From Flavobacteriaceae bacterium (lineage in GTDB: Bacteria; Bacteroidota; Bacteroidia; Flavobacteriales; Flavobacteriaceae): 60,383 nucleotides of DNA. The stretch spans positions 1 to 60,383 of the forward strand of contig JAGKWW010000014.1 of assembly GCA_021151665.1 (NCBI GenBank). The letters run 5' to 3'. Position numbers and translations under genes: made by a program. Shown one piece after another: positions 24,035-32,742 of the stretch. The notes beneath the pieces were generated by a model. The model was not told where the DNA came from. It worked only from the letters and a program-made list of their open reading frames with translations, and made no database searches. Each line of letters opens with the position of its first letter. The first letter of the stretch is position 1.

Positions 24035-25069
24035 ATGAAAGGAGTATTACTCGTAAACCTTGGCTCGCCCGAGAGCCCTACGGCAAAAGACGTGAAGCCG
24101 TACCTTGATGAGTTCCTGATGGACAAATATGTAATAGATGTGCCTTTTTTGCTGCGCGCATTGCTGGTCCGCGGCATTATATTGCGCAAACGCCCGGAGG
24201 AGTCGGCACATGCTTACAGTAAAATATGGTGGGACGAAGGTTCGCCGCTTATTGTGCTCAGCAAAAGGCTGCAGCAAAAAGTAAAGCCTAAAGTCGACGT
24301 TCCTGTGGCTTTGGCCATGCGGTATGGCAACCCATCAATAGAAAGCGGCCTGCAGGAATTGCACGAGCAGGGCGTTACAGAGGTATTGCTGTTCCCGCTT
24401 TACCCCCAGTATGCCATGGCCTCTACGCTTACCATACTTGTACTGGCCGAAAAAATACGCAAGGAGAAGTTCCCGCACATGACCTTTACCGATGTGCCCG
24501 CTTTTTATGATAAGCCCGATTACATCACAGCTTTGGCTAACTCGATTAAATCTTCGCTTGAAGGATTCGATTATGACCACCTGCTGTTCTCCTACCATGG
24601 TATACCTGAGCGCCATATCCGTAAGACCGACGTTACTAAATCACATTGTAAGATCAACGATACCTGCTGTGCAACACCGTCGGCAGCACACAAATTCTGC
24701 TACCGCCACCAGTGTTACGAAACTACGCGCCTTGTGGTAGAGCAATTGGGTATCCCTAAAGAAAAATATTCGCTTACCTTCCAGTCGCGCCTTGCCGGCG
24801 ATAAGTGGCTGGAACCTTACACTGATGTAGAGATCAATAAAATGCCTGCGCAGGGTATAAAGAAACTGGCGGTTGTAACGCCTGCTTTCGTTTCAGACTG
24901 CCTGGAAACCCTTGAGGAAATTGCGATGCGTGCCAATGAAGATTTTAAAGAACACGGAGGCGAACACTTTTTAGCGGTACCGTGCCTCAATGACAATACC
25001 GAATGGGTAGATGTTGTGGCAGGCTGGATCAATGAATGGGCAACTGCCGAAACCCCGGCACTGGCCTAA
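24035..25069 (+). CDS. hemH: Ferrochelatase
   Basis: 344 residues. Inserts Fe2+ into protoporphyrin IX at the membrane surface, the last step of heme synthesis. VNLGSPESPTAKDVKPYLDE opens the protein; the catalytic His is in LFSYHGIPERH; the second acidic/His set is in the C-terminal half. Between them is a Cys-rich insertion (KSHCKINDTCC, then KFCYRHQCYE: five Cys) that many ferrochelatases lack. The next gene begins directly after its stop (TAA then ATG). Confidence 0.95.
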   Translation: MKGVLLVNLGSPESPTAKDVKPYLDEFLMDKYVIDVPFLLRALLVRGIILRKRPEESAHAYSKIWWDEGSPLIVLSKRLQQKVKPKVDVPVALAMRYGNPSIESGLQELHEQGVTEVLLFPLYPQYAMASTLTILVLAEKIRKEKFPHMTFTDVPAFYDKPDYITALANSIKSSLEGFDYDHLLFSYHGIPERHIRKTDVTKSHCKINDTCCATPSAAHKFCYRHQCYETTRLVVEQLGIPKEKYSLTFQSRLAGDKWLEPYTDVEINKMPAQGIKKLAVVTPAFVSDCLETLEEIAMRANEDFKEHGGEHFLAVPCLNDNTEWVDVVAGWINEWATAETPALA

Positions 25070-26413
25070 ATGGATACGGGCACAGCCGACTTTGGCACCA
25101 AAAGCATCAGGAGCCTGCTCATCAAGCAGTCGGTTCCTGCATCGCTGGGTATCTTGTCGGCTACGCTCAATATGCTTATCGATACCGTGTTTGTGGGCCG
25201 GTGGATAGGCTCACTTGCTATTGCGGCGCTCTCTGTAGTAATGCCGCTTATCTTTCTTATAGCTTCCGTTGGCATGGCAATCGGGGTGGGAGGGGGCTCG
25301 GTCCTTTCGCGCGCACTCGGGGCGGACGATAACGAAAAAGCCCTTGCTACTTTTGGGCACCAGATCGCGATCACTTTTCTGGCGGCATCACTATTTGTAG
25401 TGGGCGGGCTGTTTTTTACCGAAGATATTCTGTTTGCCTTTGGCGCCCGGGGAGACATTATGAAGCCGGCAAAGATATTTTTCCTCCCGGTACTACTGGC
25501 AGTACCGTTTCAGGCGCTGGCCATGATGGGCAACAATGTAATACGCGCCGAAGACCAGTCGAAACACGCCATGATCGCGATGATCATTTCGGCCGCAGCC
25601 AACCTGATCTTTGATTTCCTGTTCATCAATGTGCTGAAGATGGGTATAGAAGGCGCGGCTTATGCGACTGCCATTTCGCTGTTCGTTTCGTTCGCCTATG
25701 TGCTGTGGTTTTTTATATTCCGAAGTGAACTAAAGCCGGCGTTAAGGCACTTTATCCCTAACCTGAAGCTATCCAAAGAAATCTTTTCCCTGAGCCTGGT
25801 AACCTTCGCCCGGCAGGGAGTAATTGGTCTGTTGGCCCTGATACTCAATCATACACTCTTCGATCAGGGTGGCGAAGAGGCAGTGACCGTTTATGGAATT
25901 GTTAGCCGGCTGCTTATGTTCATGCTGTTCCCGGTACAGGGTATTACTCAGGGTTTCCTGCCCATTGCAGGCTATAACTATGGGGCAGGCAATTACGCGC
26001 GTGTGCGCCGTTCGATATTCACAGCGATAAAATACGCGGGCGGATTAGCCATTCTGGTATTTATTGTGATTTTCGCTTTCCCGGGGCTTATTGTTTCTGC
26101 GTTTACTACCGATGCCAAAGTGATTGCCGATACGCCCGAAGCATTGAGGTGGGTATTTGCGGCATCGCCTATCATCGCGGTACAGCTCATAGGGGCTGCC
26201 TACTTTCAGGCGGCGGGCAAGGCTACCAAAGCCCTTATGCTGACCCTTAGCAAGCAGGGCTTCTTCCTGATTCCACTGATCCTGGTCCTGCCAAAATTCT
26301 TCGGGTTGTTCGGTGTTTGGATATCTTTCCCGATAGCGGATATCTTGTCGACGATTGTAACCGGGATATTTTTAAGGAAAGAGATGCAGGGGGAGTTGAA
26401 GGAGAAAGATTAA
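25070..26413 (+). CDS. MATE family efflux transporter
   Basis: 447 residues with about twelve membrane helices and the MATE duplicated layout; SVPASLGILSATLNMLIDTV and GMAIGVGGGSVLSRALGADD are typical of the DinF/NorM-like branch, with a second-half GITQGFLPIAGYNYGAGNYA. It would export cationic drugs or metabolites using Na+ or H+. The start codon abuts the hemH stop, so it is co-transcribed with hemH; export of a porphyrin intermediate is a possible but unproven reading of that context. Confidence 0.92.
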   Translation: MDTGTADFGTKSIRSLLIKQSVPASLGILSATLNMLIDTVFVGRWIGSLAIAALSVVMPLIFLIASVGMAIGVGGGSVLSRALGADDNEKALATFGHQIAITFLAASLFVVGGLFFTEDILFAFGARGDIMKPAKIFFLPVLLAVPFQALAMMGNNVIRAEDQSKHAMIAMIISAAANLIFDFLFINVLKMGIEGAAYATAISLFVSFAYVLWFFIFRSELKPALRHFIPNLKLSKEIFSLSLVTFARQGVIGLLALILNHTLFDQGGEEAVTVYGIVSRLLMFMLFPVQGITQGFLPIAGYNYGAGNYARVRRSIFTAIKYAGGLAILVFIVIFAFPGLIVSAFTTDAKVIADTPEALRWVFAASPIIAVQLIGAAYFQAAGKATKALMLTLSKQGFFLIPLILVLPKFFGLFGVWISFPIADILSTIVTGIFLRKEMQGELKEKD

Positions 26414-26422
26414 TTTGAAAAA

Positions 26423-26776
26423 ATGAAAACATTTATCAAAACCAACCCTGTTTTATTTTGGGCAATTGTAGTAACCCTCACCTTAGATGCAACGCTTATA
26501 TTTTTGGTATGTCAAAAAACAGGACCTGGGAGATTGCCTCTACAAATAGGAAGGTTTGTCTTTCAATTGGTAGTGGTATTATTCATATTGTTAGATAAGT
26601 CTAAAACCGCGATATTTATACTGGCCGCATATCATATTATATCAGGTGTCAATCATTGGTTTATGTATAATCCCACCTTACTTAACTATTTTTTCTTCGT
26701 GTTCCATACTATAGCTGCGGTAGCAATTTATCTCTACGATTGGTTTGAATCAAAACTATTAAAACCACAAAGATAA
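26423..26776 (+). CDS. Hypothetical four-helix membrane protein
   Basis: 117 residues with about four membrane helices (roughly 10-30, 36-55, 57-77, 82-103) and no catalytic motif. It has low G+C for the window (about 32 percent in places), like the toxin-antitoxin genes that follow. It starts nine bases after the transporter gene and may be on its transcript. Family not recognised. Confidence 0.7.
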   Translation: MKTFIKTNPVLFWAIVVTLTLDATLIFLVCQKTGPGRLPLQIGRFVFQLVVVLFILLDKSKTAIFILAAYHIISGVNHWFMYNPTLLNYFFFVFHTIAAVAIYLYDWFESKLLKPQR

Positions 26777-26777
26777 A

Positions 26778-26806
26778 TTGATATGTACCAATTTTTGGTA
26801 TATTTG
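26778..26806 (+). promoter_or_regulatory. Promoter of parDE
   Basis: TTG (26778-26780), an 18-base spacer and TATATTTG (26799-26806): both Bacteroidota promoter elements at the right distance, 16 bases before the parD start. Confidence 0.75.
26786..26800. promoter_or_regulatory. Palindromic operator in the parDE promoter
   Basis: TACCAA-TTT-TTGGTA, perfect 15-base palindrome lying in the spacer between the TTG and TATATTTG boxes. ParD-type antitoxins repress their own promoters, so this is the likely binding site of the ParD-ParE complex. Confidence 0.65.
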
Positions 26807-26822
26807 AGTAAAATTATCAGCG

Positions 26823-27071
26823 ATGTCAAAGAATACATCCATTTTACTAGGACAGCACTTTGATGACTTTATAAACAGCCAGTTAAAAAGCGGACGTTTT
26901 GCTTCTGCAAGCGAGGTGGTGCGTGCGGCGTTGCGGCTGTTTGAGCAGGAAGAATCAAAGAAGTCAGAACTCGTCAGCGAGCTGAAAAAAGGTGAAAAAT
27001 CCGGGTTTATCAATGACTTCGATAAAGATAAATTTGTTGCAGAGCTTCGGGCAAAACATCCCGGCAAGTGA
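26823..27071 (+). CDS. parD: Type II antitoxin, ParD/CopG family
   Basis: 82 residues. N-terminal ribbon-helix-helix DNA-binding domain (NTSILLGQHFDDFINSQLKS, then SASEVVRAALRLFEQEE) followed by a toxin-binding acidic/basic tail. It neutralises ParE and represses the operon. Its stop overlaps the GTG start of parE by four bases. It is expressed from its own promoter with an embedded palindrome. The pair lies between the MATE-linked membrane protein gene and hemJ. Confidence 0.93.
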   Translation: MSKNTSILLGQHFDDFINSQLKSGRFASASEVVRAALRLFEQEESKKSELVSELKKGEKSGFINDFDKDKFVAELRAKHPGK

Positions 27072-27358
27072 AGTACTATATCAGCAACGAGGCAGCAAAC
27101 GACCTTGAAGGGATATGGGTGTATACCGTTGAGAATTGGTCAATTGAACAGGCAGAACGCTATCTGGGCCTTATATTTGAAGAGATCGAATACCTGTGCA
27201 GAAAACCGGAATCGGCAAAAGATTACAGCCACGTTAGAAAAGGTTACTTTTGCTCTAAAGTGAAATCGCATCTCATCTTTTTCAAATTGAACAAAACATC
27301 GCTGGAAGTTATCAGGATACTTCACGAAATGATGGATGTGGAAAGGCGTCTGATCTAA
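27068..27358 (+). CDS. parE: Type II toxin, RelE/ParE family
   Basis: 96 residues with GTG start. The ParE pattern is clear: YYISNEAANDLEGIWVYTVE, AERYLGLIFEEIEYL, GYFCSKVKSHLIFFKLN and VIRILHEMMDVERRL. ParE toxins act mostly on DNA gyrase, but the target of this one cannot be read from sequence. Reading frame intact, so the module is probably functional. hemJ starts ten bases later. Confidence 0.93.
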   Translation: MKYYISNEAANDLEGIWVYTVENWSIEQAERYLGLIFEEIEYLCRKPESAKDYSHVRKGYFCSKVKSHLIFFKLNKTSLEVIRILHEMMDVERRLI

Positions 27359-27368
27359 ATTTTACAAA

Positions 27369-27917
27369 ATGCAAGACTATTATAACTACATAAAATCGCT
27401 TCACCTCATATTCGTGATCACCTGGTTTGCGGGGCTGTTCTATATTGTGAGGCTGTTTGTATACCACATCGAAGCCAATAGCAAGCCTTCGCCCGAAAAA
27501 GAAATACTCATTAAGCAGTACAAACTGATGGCCTACCGCCTCTGGTACATTATCACCTGGCCCTCGGCCGTGCTCGCGACAATCTTTGCTATACTTCTGC
27601 TTACCATAATGCCGCAATGGCTGCAGCAGGGCTGGATGCACGTAAAGCTCACCTTTGTTTTCCTGCTGTTCCTGTACCATTTTAAATGCCACTCTATTTT
27701 TAAGCAGTTGCAACGCAACGACGTCAGACATACCTCAAACTTCATGCGGCTCTGGAACGAAGGCGCTACAATAATTTTGTTTGCCGTGGTTTTTTTGGTA
27801 ATTTTAAAAAATGCCGTCAACTGGGTGTTCGGCGTGCTGGGCATCATGGTATTCTCGATCCTTATCATGCTCGGCTTCAAATTCTATAAACGCATACGGG
27901 AGAAGAACAACTCCTGA
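27369..27917 (+). CDS. hemJ: HemJ-type protoporphyrinogen IX oxidase (CopD-like membrane protein)
   Basis: 182 residues with four to five membrane helices. The HemJ signature is present at the start, YIKSLHLIFVITWFAGLFYI with the conserved His, followed by RLFVYHIEA, and a conserved YRLWYIITWPSAV and W-M-H-V-K-L segment with the second His. It oxidises protoporphyrinogen IX to protoporphyrin IX, the step before HemH, in bacteria lacking HemY and HemG. It completes the heme pathway in the window except hemL. Confidence 0.88.
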   Translation: MQDYYNYIKSLHLIFVITWFAGLFYIVRLFVYHIEANSKPSPEKEILIKQYKLMAYRLWYIITWPSAVLATIFAILLLTIMPQWLQQGWMHVKLTFVFLLFLYHFKCHSIFKQLQRNDVRHTSNFMRLWNEGATIILFAVVFLVILKNAVNWVFGVLGIMVFSILIMLGFKFYKRIREKNNS

Positions 27918-27923
27918 CCCTCT

Positions 27924-29417
27924 ATGAAGGAAAAATTCAGGATAAAGCGCTGGTCATTAAGGGTAAGGATATTTTTATCACTGATATTCATTACGCTTAT
28001 TGCCTCGTGCCTTATCGCGGTGGTATCGGTTTACCAGTTTAAAAAGGAAGCCAAAGAATACCACCAGGACCGGCTGGAAAGAAAGGAGAACAGCATCAAG
28101 CAGCACATCAACTACATTCTTTCTACCACCACTTACCCTCTCAATACCGAAAATCTTCCCCTTATATTTCGCGAACGCATCCATGAGCTCGCCAATATCC
28201 ACGGCCTCGAGATTAATATCTACGACGTGAATGGTAACCTGCTGAAATCTTCTAAGGCGGCTTTTGCAGTAGATACCATCAGTGATAATATTCCGCCCGC
28301 CATACTGCGGGTAATACGCTCTACCGCCGAAAAACGGTATGTAGACCTCAAGGTTAAGGAAGACGGTACCAAGTACCGCGCATCCTATTCGTACCTGAAA
28401 GACAATAAGTTTAAACCGCTGGGCATCCTCAATCTTCCGTATATTGAAGATGATGGCTATTATGATAAAGAACTCAACAACTTCCTGATGCGCTTCGGGC
28501 AGGTGTACTCATTCATGCTGCTCATCTCGGTTGTGATCGCGTACTTCCTTTCCAGCTACATTACCCGTTCTATTAAAGAGGTCAGCGAGCGCCTGAAGGA
28601 AACCCGCCTGAACGAAACCAACGAGAAGCTTGATATGGGCGATACCCCGCAGGAGATCAGCCTGCTGGTAGATGCCTACAACAACCTTGTGGAAGACCTT
28701 GACGAAAGCGCGGCACTTCTGGCACAAAGTGAACGTGAGGAAGCCTGGCGTGAAATGGCGAAGCAGGTGGCCCACGAGATCAAGAATCCGCTCACACCCA
28801 TGCGCCTGACCGTGCAAAGTTTCCAGCGAAGGTTCGACCCCGACGACCCGAATATCCGGCAAAAGCTCAACGAGTTCGCCAACACACTCATCCAGCAGAT
28901 CGATACTATGACGTCGGTTGCTTCGGCTTTTAGCAGTTTTGCGTCCATGCCGGCGCAGCAAAATGAAACCCTGAATGTGGTTGAGGTGGTGCAGCTGGCA
29001 CAGGAAATATTCAATGAAGACTATATAACGTTTAGTAGCGACGAAGCCGGGATCATTACCCGGATGGACCGTACGCAGCTTATCCGTATCATTACCAACC
29101 TCGTTAAAAATGCCGTGCAGGCGATACCGGAAGATACTTTGAACCCGAGCGTTCAGATCAGGGTTTTCCGGAACGGAAGCTATGCCATGATCACTGTAAA
29201 AGATAATGGCAAGGGCATTTCCCTGGAAAATAAGAACCGTATCTTTGAGCCGAAATTTACCACCAAGAGCAGCGGCATGGGCCTTGGGCTGGGGATTATC
29301 AAAAACATTGTGGAGAATTATAACGGCACCATTACTTTTGAAAGTGAGCCCGGCAAAGGAACCGAGTTCCTCGTAGTGCTGCCGATAACCACCGAAGATT
29401 TGCAGACAAACACTTAA
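27924..29417 (+). CDS. NtrY-like sensor histidine kinase
   Basis: 497 residues. Two membrane helices (about 15-37 and 195-215) flank a periplasmic sensor domain; a HAMP-like linker (about 215-265) leads to a HisKA domain with His284 in MAKQVAHEIKNPLTPMRL and a complete ATPase domain (LVKNAVQAIP, VKDNGKGIS, SSGMGLGLGIIKN). The HEIKNPLTP box is characteristic of NtrY/NtrB-like kinases. No response regulator is adjacent, so it is an orphan in this window. It lies seven bases after hemJ and 14 before the hydratase gene. Confidence 0.9.
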   Translation: MKEKFRIKRWSLRVRIFLSLIFITLIASCLIAVVSVYQFKKEAKEYHQDRLERKENSIKQHINYILSTTTYPLNTENLPLIFRERIHELANIHGLEINIYDVNGNLLKSSKAAFAVDTISDNIPPAILRVIRSTAEKRYVDLKVKEDGTKYRASYSYLKDNKFKPLGILNLPYIEDDGYYDKELNNFLMRFGQVYSFMLLISVVIAYFLSSYITRSIKEVSERLKETRLNETNEKLDMGDTPQEISLLVDAYNNLVEDLDESAALLAQSEREEAWREMAKQVAHEIKNPLTPMRLTVQSFQRRFDPDDPNIRQKLNEFANTLIQQIDTMTSVASAFSSFASMPAQQNETLNVVEVVQLAQEIFNEDYITFSSDEAGIITRMDRTQLIRIITNLVKNAVQAIPEDTLNPSVQIRVFRNGSYAMITVKDNGKGISLENKNRIFEPKFTTKSSGMGLGLGIIKNIVENYNGTITFESEPGKGTEFLVVLPITTEDLQTNT

Positions 29418-29430
29418 CATAAAACAAACC

Positions 29431-30213
29431 ATGAGCTACGAAAATATTTTAGCAGAACGCGATGGGGGCATTGGCGTGATCACCATCAACCGTCCTACCA
29501 AGCTTAATGCCCTGAACAAGGCTACTATAGAGGAACTGCATAATGCATTTGATGCGTTCGATAAAGACAGCGCCGTAAAAGTGATCGTTGTAACCGGCAG
29601 TGGCGAGAAGGCATTTGTAGCCGGCGCCGATATTGCAGAGTTTGCCAACTTCTCGGTTGAGGAGGGAGGCCAGCTGGCTGCCAAAGGGCAGGAGCTGCTT
29701 TTTGATTTTGTGCAGAACCTTTCTACACCTGTTATCGCGGCGGTAAACGGATTTGCACTGGGTGGAGGACTCGAGCTTGCCATGGCAGCGCATTTCAGGA
29801 TAGCTTCAGATAATGCAAAGATGGGCCTTCCGGAAGTTTCATTGGGCGTAATACCGGGCTATGGCGGCACACAAAGGTTACCACAACTGGTAGGCAAGGG
29901 CCGTGCCATGGAAATGATTATGACTGCCGGTATGGTGGGCGCGGAAGATGCCAAAGCGTGGGGCCTTGTAAACCATGTGGTGCCGCAGGCAGAACTAATG
30001 GATTTTTGCAAGGGCATTGCTGCTAAGATCATGAAGAATTCGCCAATGGCAATTTCTAAAGCAATTAGGGTAGTAAACGCGAACTACGAAGATGGCGTAA
30101 ACGGCTACCGAGAAGAAATAAAGGCCTTTGGTGAAGCCTTCGGCACCGAAGATTTTAAGGAAGGAACAACGGCTTTCCTTGAAAAACGAAAAGCAGAATT
30201 CACAGGCAGATAA
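29431..30213 (+). CDS. Enoyl-CoA hydratase
   Basis: 260 residues of the crotonase fold. The two catalytic Glu are in FALGGGLELAMAAHF and LPEVSLGVIPGYGGTQRLP; AFVAGADIAEFA forms the oxyanion hole. It hydrates 2-enoyl-CoA to 3-hydroxyacyl-CoA in short-chain fatty acid or amino-acid oxidation, consistent with the scoAB pair elsewhere in the window. The gene ends with a terminator. Confidence 0.93.
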   Translation: MSYENILAERDGGIGVITINRPTKLNALNKATIEELHNAFDAFDKDSAVKVIVVTGSGEKAFVAGADIAEFANFSVEEGGQLAAKGQELLFDFVQNLSTPVIAAVNGFALGGGLELAMAAHFRIASDNAKMGLPEVSLGVIPGYGGTQRLPQLVGKGRAMEMIMTAGMVGAEDAKAWGLVNHVVPQAELMDFCKGIAAKIMKNSPMAISKAIRVVNANYEDGVNGYREEIKAFGEAFGTEDFKEGTTAFLEKRKAEFTGR

Positions 30214-30216
30214 CAC

Positions 30217-30250
30217 AAACGCCCCTCGTAAAAGGGGCGTTTCTTTTTTA
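30217..30250 (+). terminator. Bidirectional terminator between converging genes
   Basis: ACGCCCC-TCGTAAA-GGGGCGT with T-rich bases on the plus side (TTTCTTTTTT) and also on the minus side, placed between the hydratase gene and the converging unknown exported protein gene. Confidence 0.85.
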
Positions 30251-31714
30251 CTTCTTACACTCGTTATATTCGTTAATGATATTGATGAGATTTTCTTCAA
30301 TCTTCAGGTCCATCTTGCCACCTGCAATCTCTTTTGCCAGGGTGCTACAGCCCGCCAGGTATTCGGCAAGCTCCTTGCTTAGCTTATCATTCTTGCGGTT
30401 ATCTATCATCTGGCCTTCTTTGGCATTTTTCAGCTTAATCACATATACATTTTCTTCAATAGGGTCGCGCAGCACCATGTTGCCTTTCGCTTCATAGGCA
30501 AGCTCATAGAAGTAAGCGTTATTAAAGCCGAGGGACATCGCATTCTCAAGCTTTTTCATGGCATCGCCTTTTACCTTCATTCCGATAAAGCATGTTTCAG
30601 AACCATCAGAATTTGTTACGCAAAATCTAGTTCCGTCGGCTGCCGTAAGGCTTGTGGTACGCTCGCGGCTTTTTTCGTTCATATACTTGATGGTAACCTT
30701 TTTACCATAGGTATCTATCTGGTCGTGCACCTGGGTATTGCCCGTCTGGTTCACGTCAAGCTTCTGGAACTCGGCCGTAATAAGCCCTTCATACTTCACG
30801 CCTTTTTCATCTATGGCGTATCCCTTTTTATTGTAGATATTGCCGCTGCGCTCTTTAGCAAGCTTTACTTTTTCTATAAGTGCGCGGTTATTATAGGTTT
30901 TTGCCTGGTGCCCCAATGTAATATCGCGGGCAACCAGCTCTTCTACCACCTGCTGAAGGAAAAGCGTGTTCTCTGTATTGGTATAACGGCGCTTGCCGCG
31001 GAAAGAGAATTTGTCGCCGTTAAATAGTGTTACGTTCACGTCGTTATCTACATTGTCTACCAGCTGGGCGCTGGCCACCTGTATCATATCGAGATCGTAA
31101 ACCGTGATAGGCCCATTGTTGTTCATAAACTTATAGTTGGCTATCGGCACGATCTTACCCAAGACCTTTGTCCCCATCTGTCCGCCGGCCACGATTGTAC
31201 CGTCACCTTTTACATACGGGCGAAGGGCAGCAACCTTGGCAGCATACTGTGCTTGTGCCGCCTTGGCTTCTTCCTTGGCAACAGCCGCATTCTTAATGTA
31301 TTTGTCGCTCAGGCTTTCGCGCTTAACCGCATAAAACTCCTGCAGCTTTTGCTGGTTGATGCCGTTCGTATCGATCAGTCCGTACTTTTGCGAAAGCAGT
31401 CGGATGATGATGTTGGTTGCGCTAAAAGAGGTCTGTAGTATTTCGTAAGGCACTTCGCTTACCTGCGAGCCGTCGGGCGAAGTTACCGTAAGCCACTGGT
31501 AGGTTACTTGCTTGTCTTCCATCAGGGCATTGTACCGTGCTGTAAACTGCTTGGTTCCGTCGAGGCTGTAAAATTCATAATCCTGGCCAACGTCTTTCAG
31601 GATGCAAACCTCCCTATCATCAAACAGCACCTTATCTTTCTTGGTTTTAATCTTTTGCCCCAAAGCAAATGCCGGCAACATCATAAAAAGCAGTAGTAAG
31701 TTTTTCATTGTCAA
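30248..31714 (-). CDS. Exported protein of unknown function
   Basis: 488 residues with a signal peptide (about 1-19, ending FALGQ). The mature part is long, hydrophilic, Lys-rich and beta-rich in places (PITVYDLDMIQVASAQLVDN, then VNVTLFNGDKFSFRGKRRY, and a Cys pair in TRFCVTNSDGSETCFIG). A coiled region (about 120-165, KEEAKAAQAQYAAKVAAL) is likely. No family recognised. A TACATTTG box 17 bases upstream suggests its own promoter. Confidence 0.75.
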   Translation of the reverse strand: MTMKNLLLLFMMLPAFALGQKIKTKKDKVLFDDREVCILKDVGQDYEFYSLDGTKQFTARYNALMEDKQVTYQWLTVTSPDGSQVSEVPYEILQTSFSATNIIIRLLSQKYGLIDTNGINQQKLQEFYAVKRESLSDKYIKNAAVAKEEAKAAQAQYAAKVAALRPYVKGDGTIVAGGQMGTKVLGKIVPIANYKFMNNNGPITVYDLDMIQVASAQLVDNVDNDVNVTLFNGDKFSFRGKRRYTNTENTLFLQQVVEELVARDITLGHQAKTYNNRALIEKVKLAKERSGNIYNKKGYAIDEKGVKYEGLITAEFQKLDVNQTGNTQVHDQIDTYGKKVTIKYMNEKSRERTTSLTAADGTRFCVTNSDGSETCFIGMKVKGDAMKKLENAMSLGFNNAYFYELAYEAKGNMVLRDPIEENVYVIKLKNAKEGQMIDNRKNDKLSKELAEYLAGCSTLAKEIAGGKMDLKIEENLINIINEYNECKK

Positions 31715-31730
31715 TTATTTGTTATCGCGG

Positions 31731-31738
31731 CAAATGTA
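31731..31738 (-). promoter_or_regulatory. -7 box for the exported protein gene
   Basis: TACATTTG on the minus strand, matching TAnnTTTG, 17 bases before the ATG at 31714. A TTG lies 15 bases upstream of it, slightly short of the usual spacing. Confidence 0.6.
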
Positions 31739-31848
31739 GTCAAATTAATTGCCCAAGAGATTCTTGCCAGGATTTTAACATATAACAGCCGAAGCCCCGC
31801 AACGCCGTTACAACGCCACGGGGGCAATCCGCTAACTGGTTATAATGA

Positions 31849-31983
31849 TTAGGCTTTAAGGTCACGGCTGTTCTTTTGTACAGCAATTGCAGAAAACAGG
31901 CTCAGCGTAAACGCCATCCCGAAGAAGCCTTTTTCGCTCAGGTAAAGGTCGGCGTTCCACAAACCGATTATCAGCAGAACCAT
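31849..31983 (-). CDS. Short YiaA/YiaB two-helix-domain protein
   Basis: 44 residues from ATG 31983, ending DLKA. The sequence IIGLWNADLYLSEKGFFGMA and LFSAIAVQKNSRD is the core of the YiaA/B two-helix membrane domain (GLWNA...L..KG...LF..V..QK..RD). Most of the first helix of the domain, usually preceded by AASWAAL, is missing; a GTG at 32001 would add only six residues. It lies seven bases after the HD hydrolase stop and may be a shortened or decayed copy, or a short natural variant. Confidence 0.65.
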   Translation of the reverse strand: MVLLIIGLWNADLYLSEKGFFGMAFTLSLFSAIAVQKNSRDLKA

Positions 31984-31990
31984 TGGGCAC

Positions 31991-32644
31991 TTATTTTTCA
32001 CCTTCCCACTCGGCGTAGAACTGCGAGAGGAACTGCTCCATGTAACGGTGCCTCCCTTCGGCCATTTGCCTGCCTGTGACAGTATTCATGCGGTCTTTTA
32101 GCAGCAGCAGCTTTTCGTAAAAGTGATTGATGGTGGGGGCGTTACTCTTTTTATATTCCTCCTTGTTCATGCTAAGCAGGGGTTCAATGTCCGGATTATA
32201 CAGCTCCCTTCCCTTGAAGCCACCGTAATTAAAGGCGCGGGCAATACCTATAGCGCCTATCGCATCAAGCCTGTCGGCATCCTGCACAATGTCCAGTTCG
32301 ATGGAGTGAAAGGCGCGTTCAAAGTTCCCACCCTTAAAAGAAATATTCTCGATGATTGCGACTACATGAGCGATGGTTTCTTCTTCTACCTCTTCTTTTT
32401 CGAGAAACGCCCTTGACGTGCGCGGACCCACAGTTTCGTCGCCATTGTGAAATTTACTGTCCGCAATATCGTGCAGCAGCGCGGCAAGCTTCACCACGGT
32501 TTCATTGCAGGCTTCGCTTTCGGCAATTTGTACCGCATTATTGTACACTCGCTCAATATGAAACCAGTCGTGCCCGGCTTCTGCACCTTTTAACTGTTCT
32601 TTTACGTAAAGCTTTGTTTTCGCTATAATGTTACCCATACCCAT
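31991..32644 (-). CDS. HD-domain phosphohydrolase
   Basis: 217 residues, one HD domain over most of its length: HDWFHIERV (first His), LAALLHDIADSKF (the HD pair), then DIVQDADRLDAIGAIGIARA (last Asp). This matches the YedJ/YpgQ-like branch of small metal-dependent hydrolases acting on nucleotides or related phosphoesters; the substrate is not determinable. ATG codons at 32644 and 32638 are both possible. The short YiaA/B-like gene follows. Confidence 0.88.
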   Translation of the reverse strand: MGMGNIIAKTKLYVKEQLKGAEAGHDWFHIERVYNNAVQIAESEACNETVVKLAALLHDIADSKFHNGDETVGPRTSRAFLEKEEVEEETIAHVVAIIENISFKGGNFERAFHSIELDIVQDADRLDAIGAIGIARAFNYGGFKGRELYNPDIEPLLSMNKEEYKKSNAPTINHFYEKLLLLKDRMNTVTGRQMAEGRHRYMEQFLSQFYAEWEGEK

Positions 32645-32712
32645 GGGATAAAGGTACTCTTAATTGGCACAACCTGCAATATAAGAACGTTAGAACAGCT
32701 GGCGCTTCCCCA

Positions 32713-32737
32713 TAAAAAAAGCCGCCCGAAGGCAGCT
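32713..32737 (-). terminator. Terminator after the desaturase gene
   Basis: Minus strand: AGCTGCC-TTCG-GGCGGCT followed by seven T residues; a stable UUCG tetraloop. Confidence 0.92.
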
Positions 32738-32742
32738 TTGTA

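Noticed and set aside
30217..30250. Attenuator or regulatory hairpin
   Set aside because: The T-rich tails on both sides and position between converging stops fit a plain bidirectional terminator.
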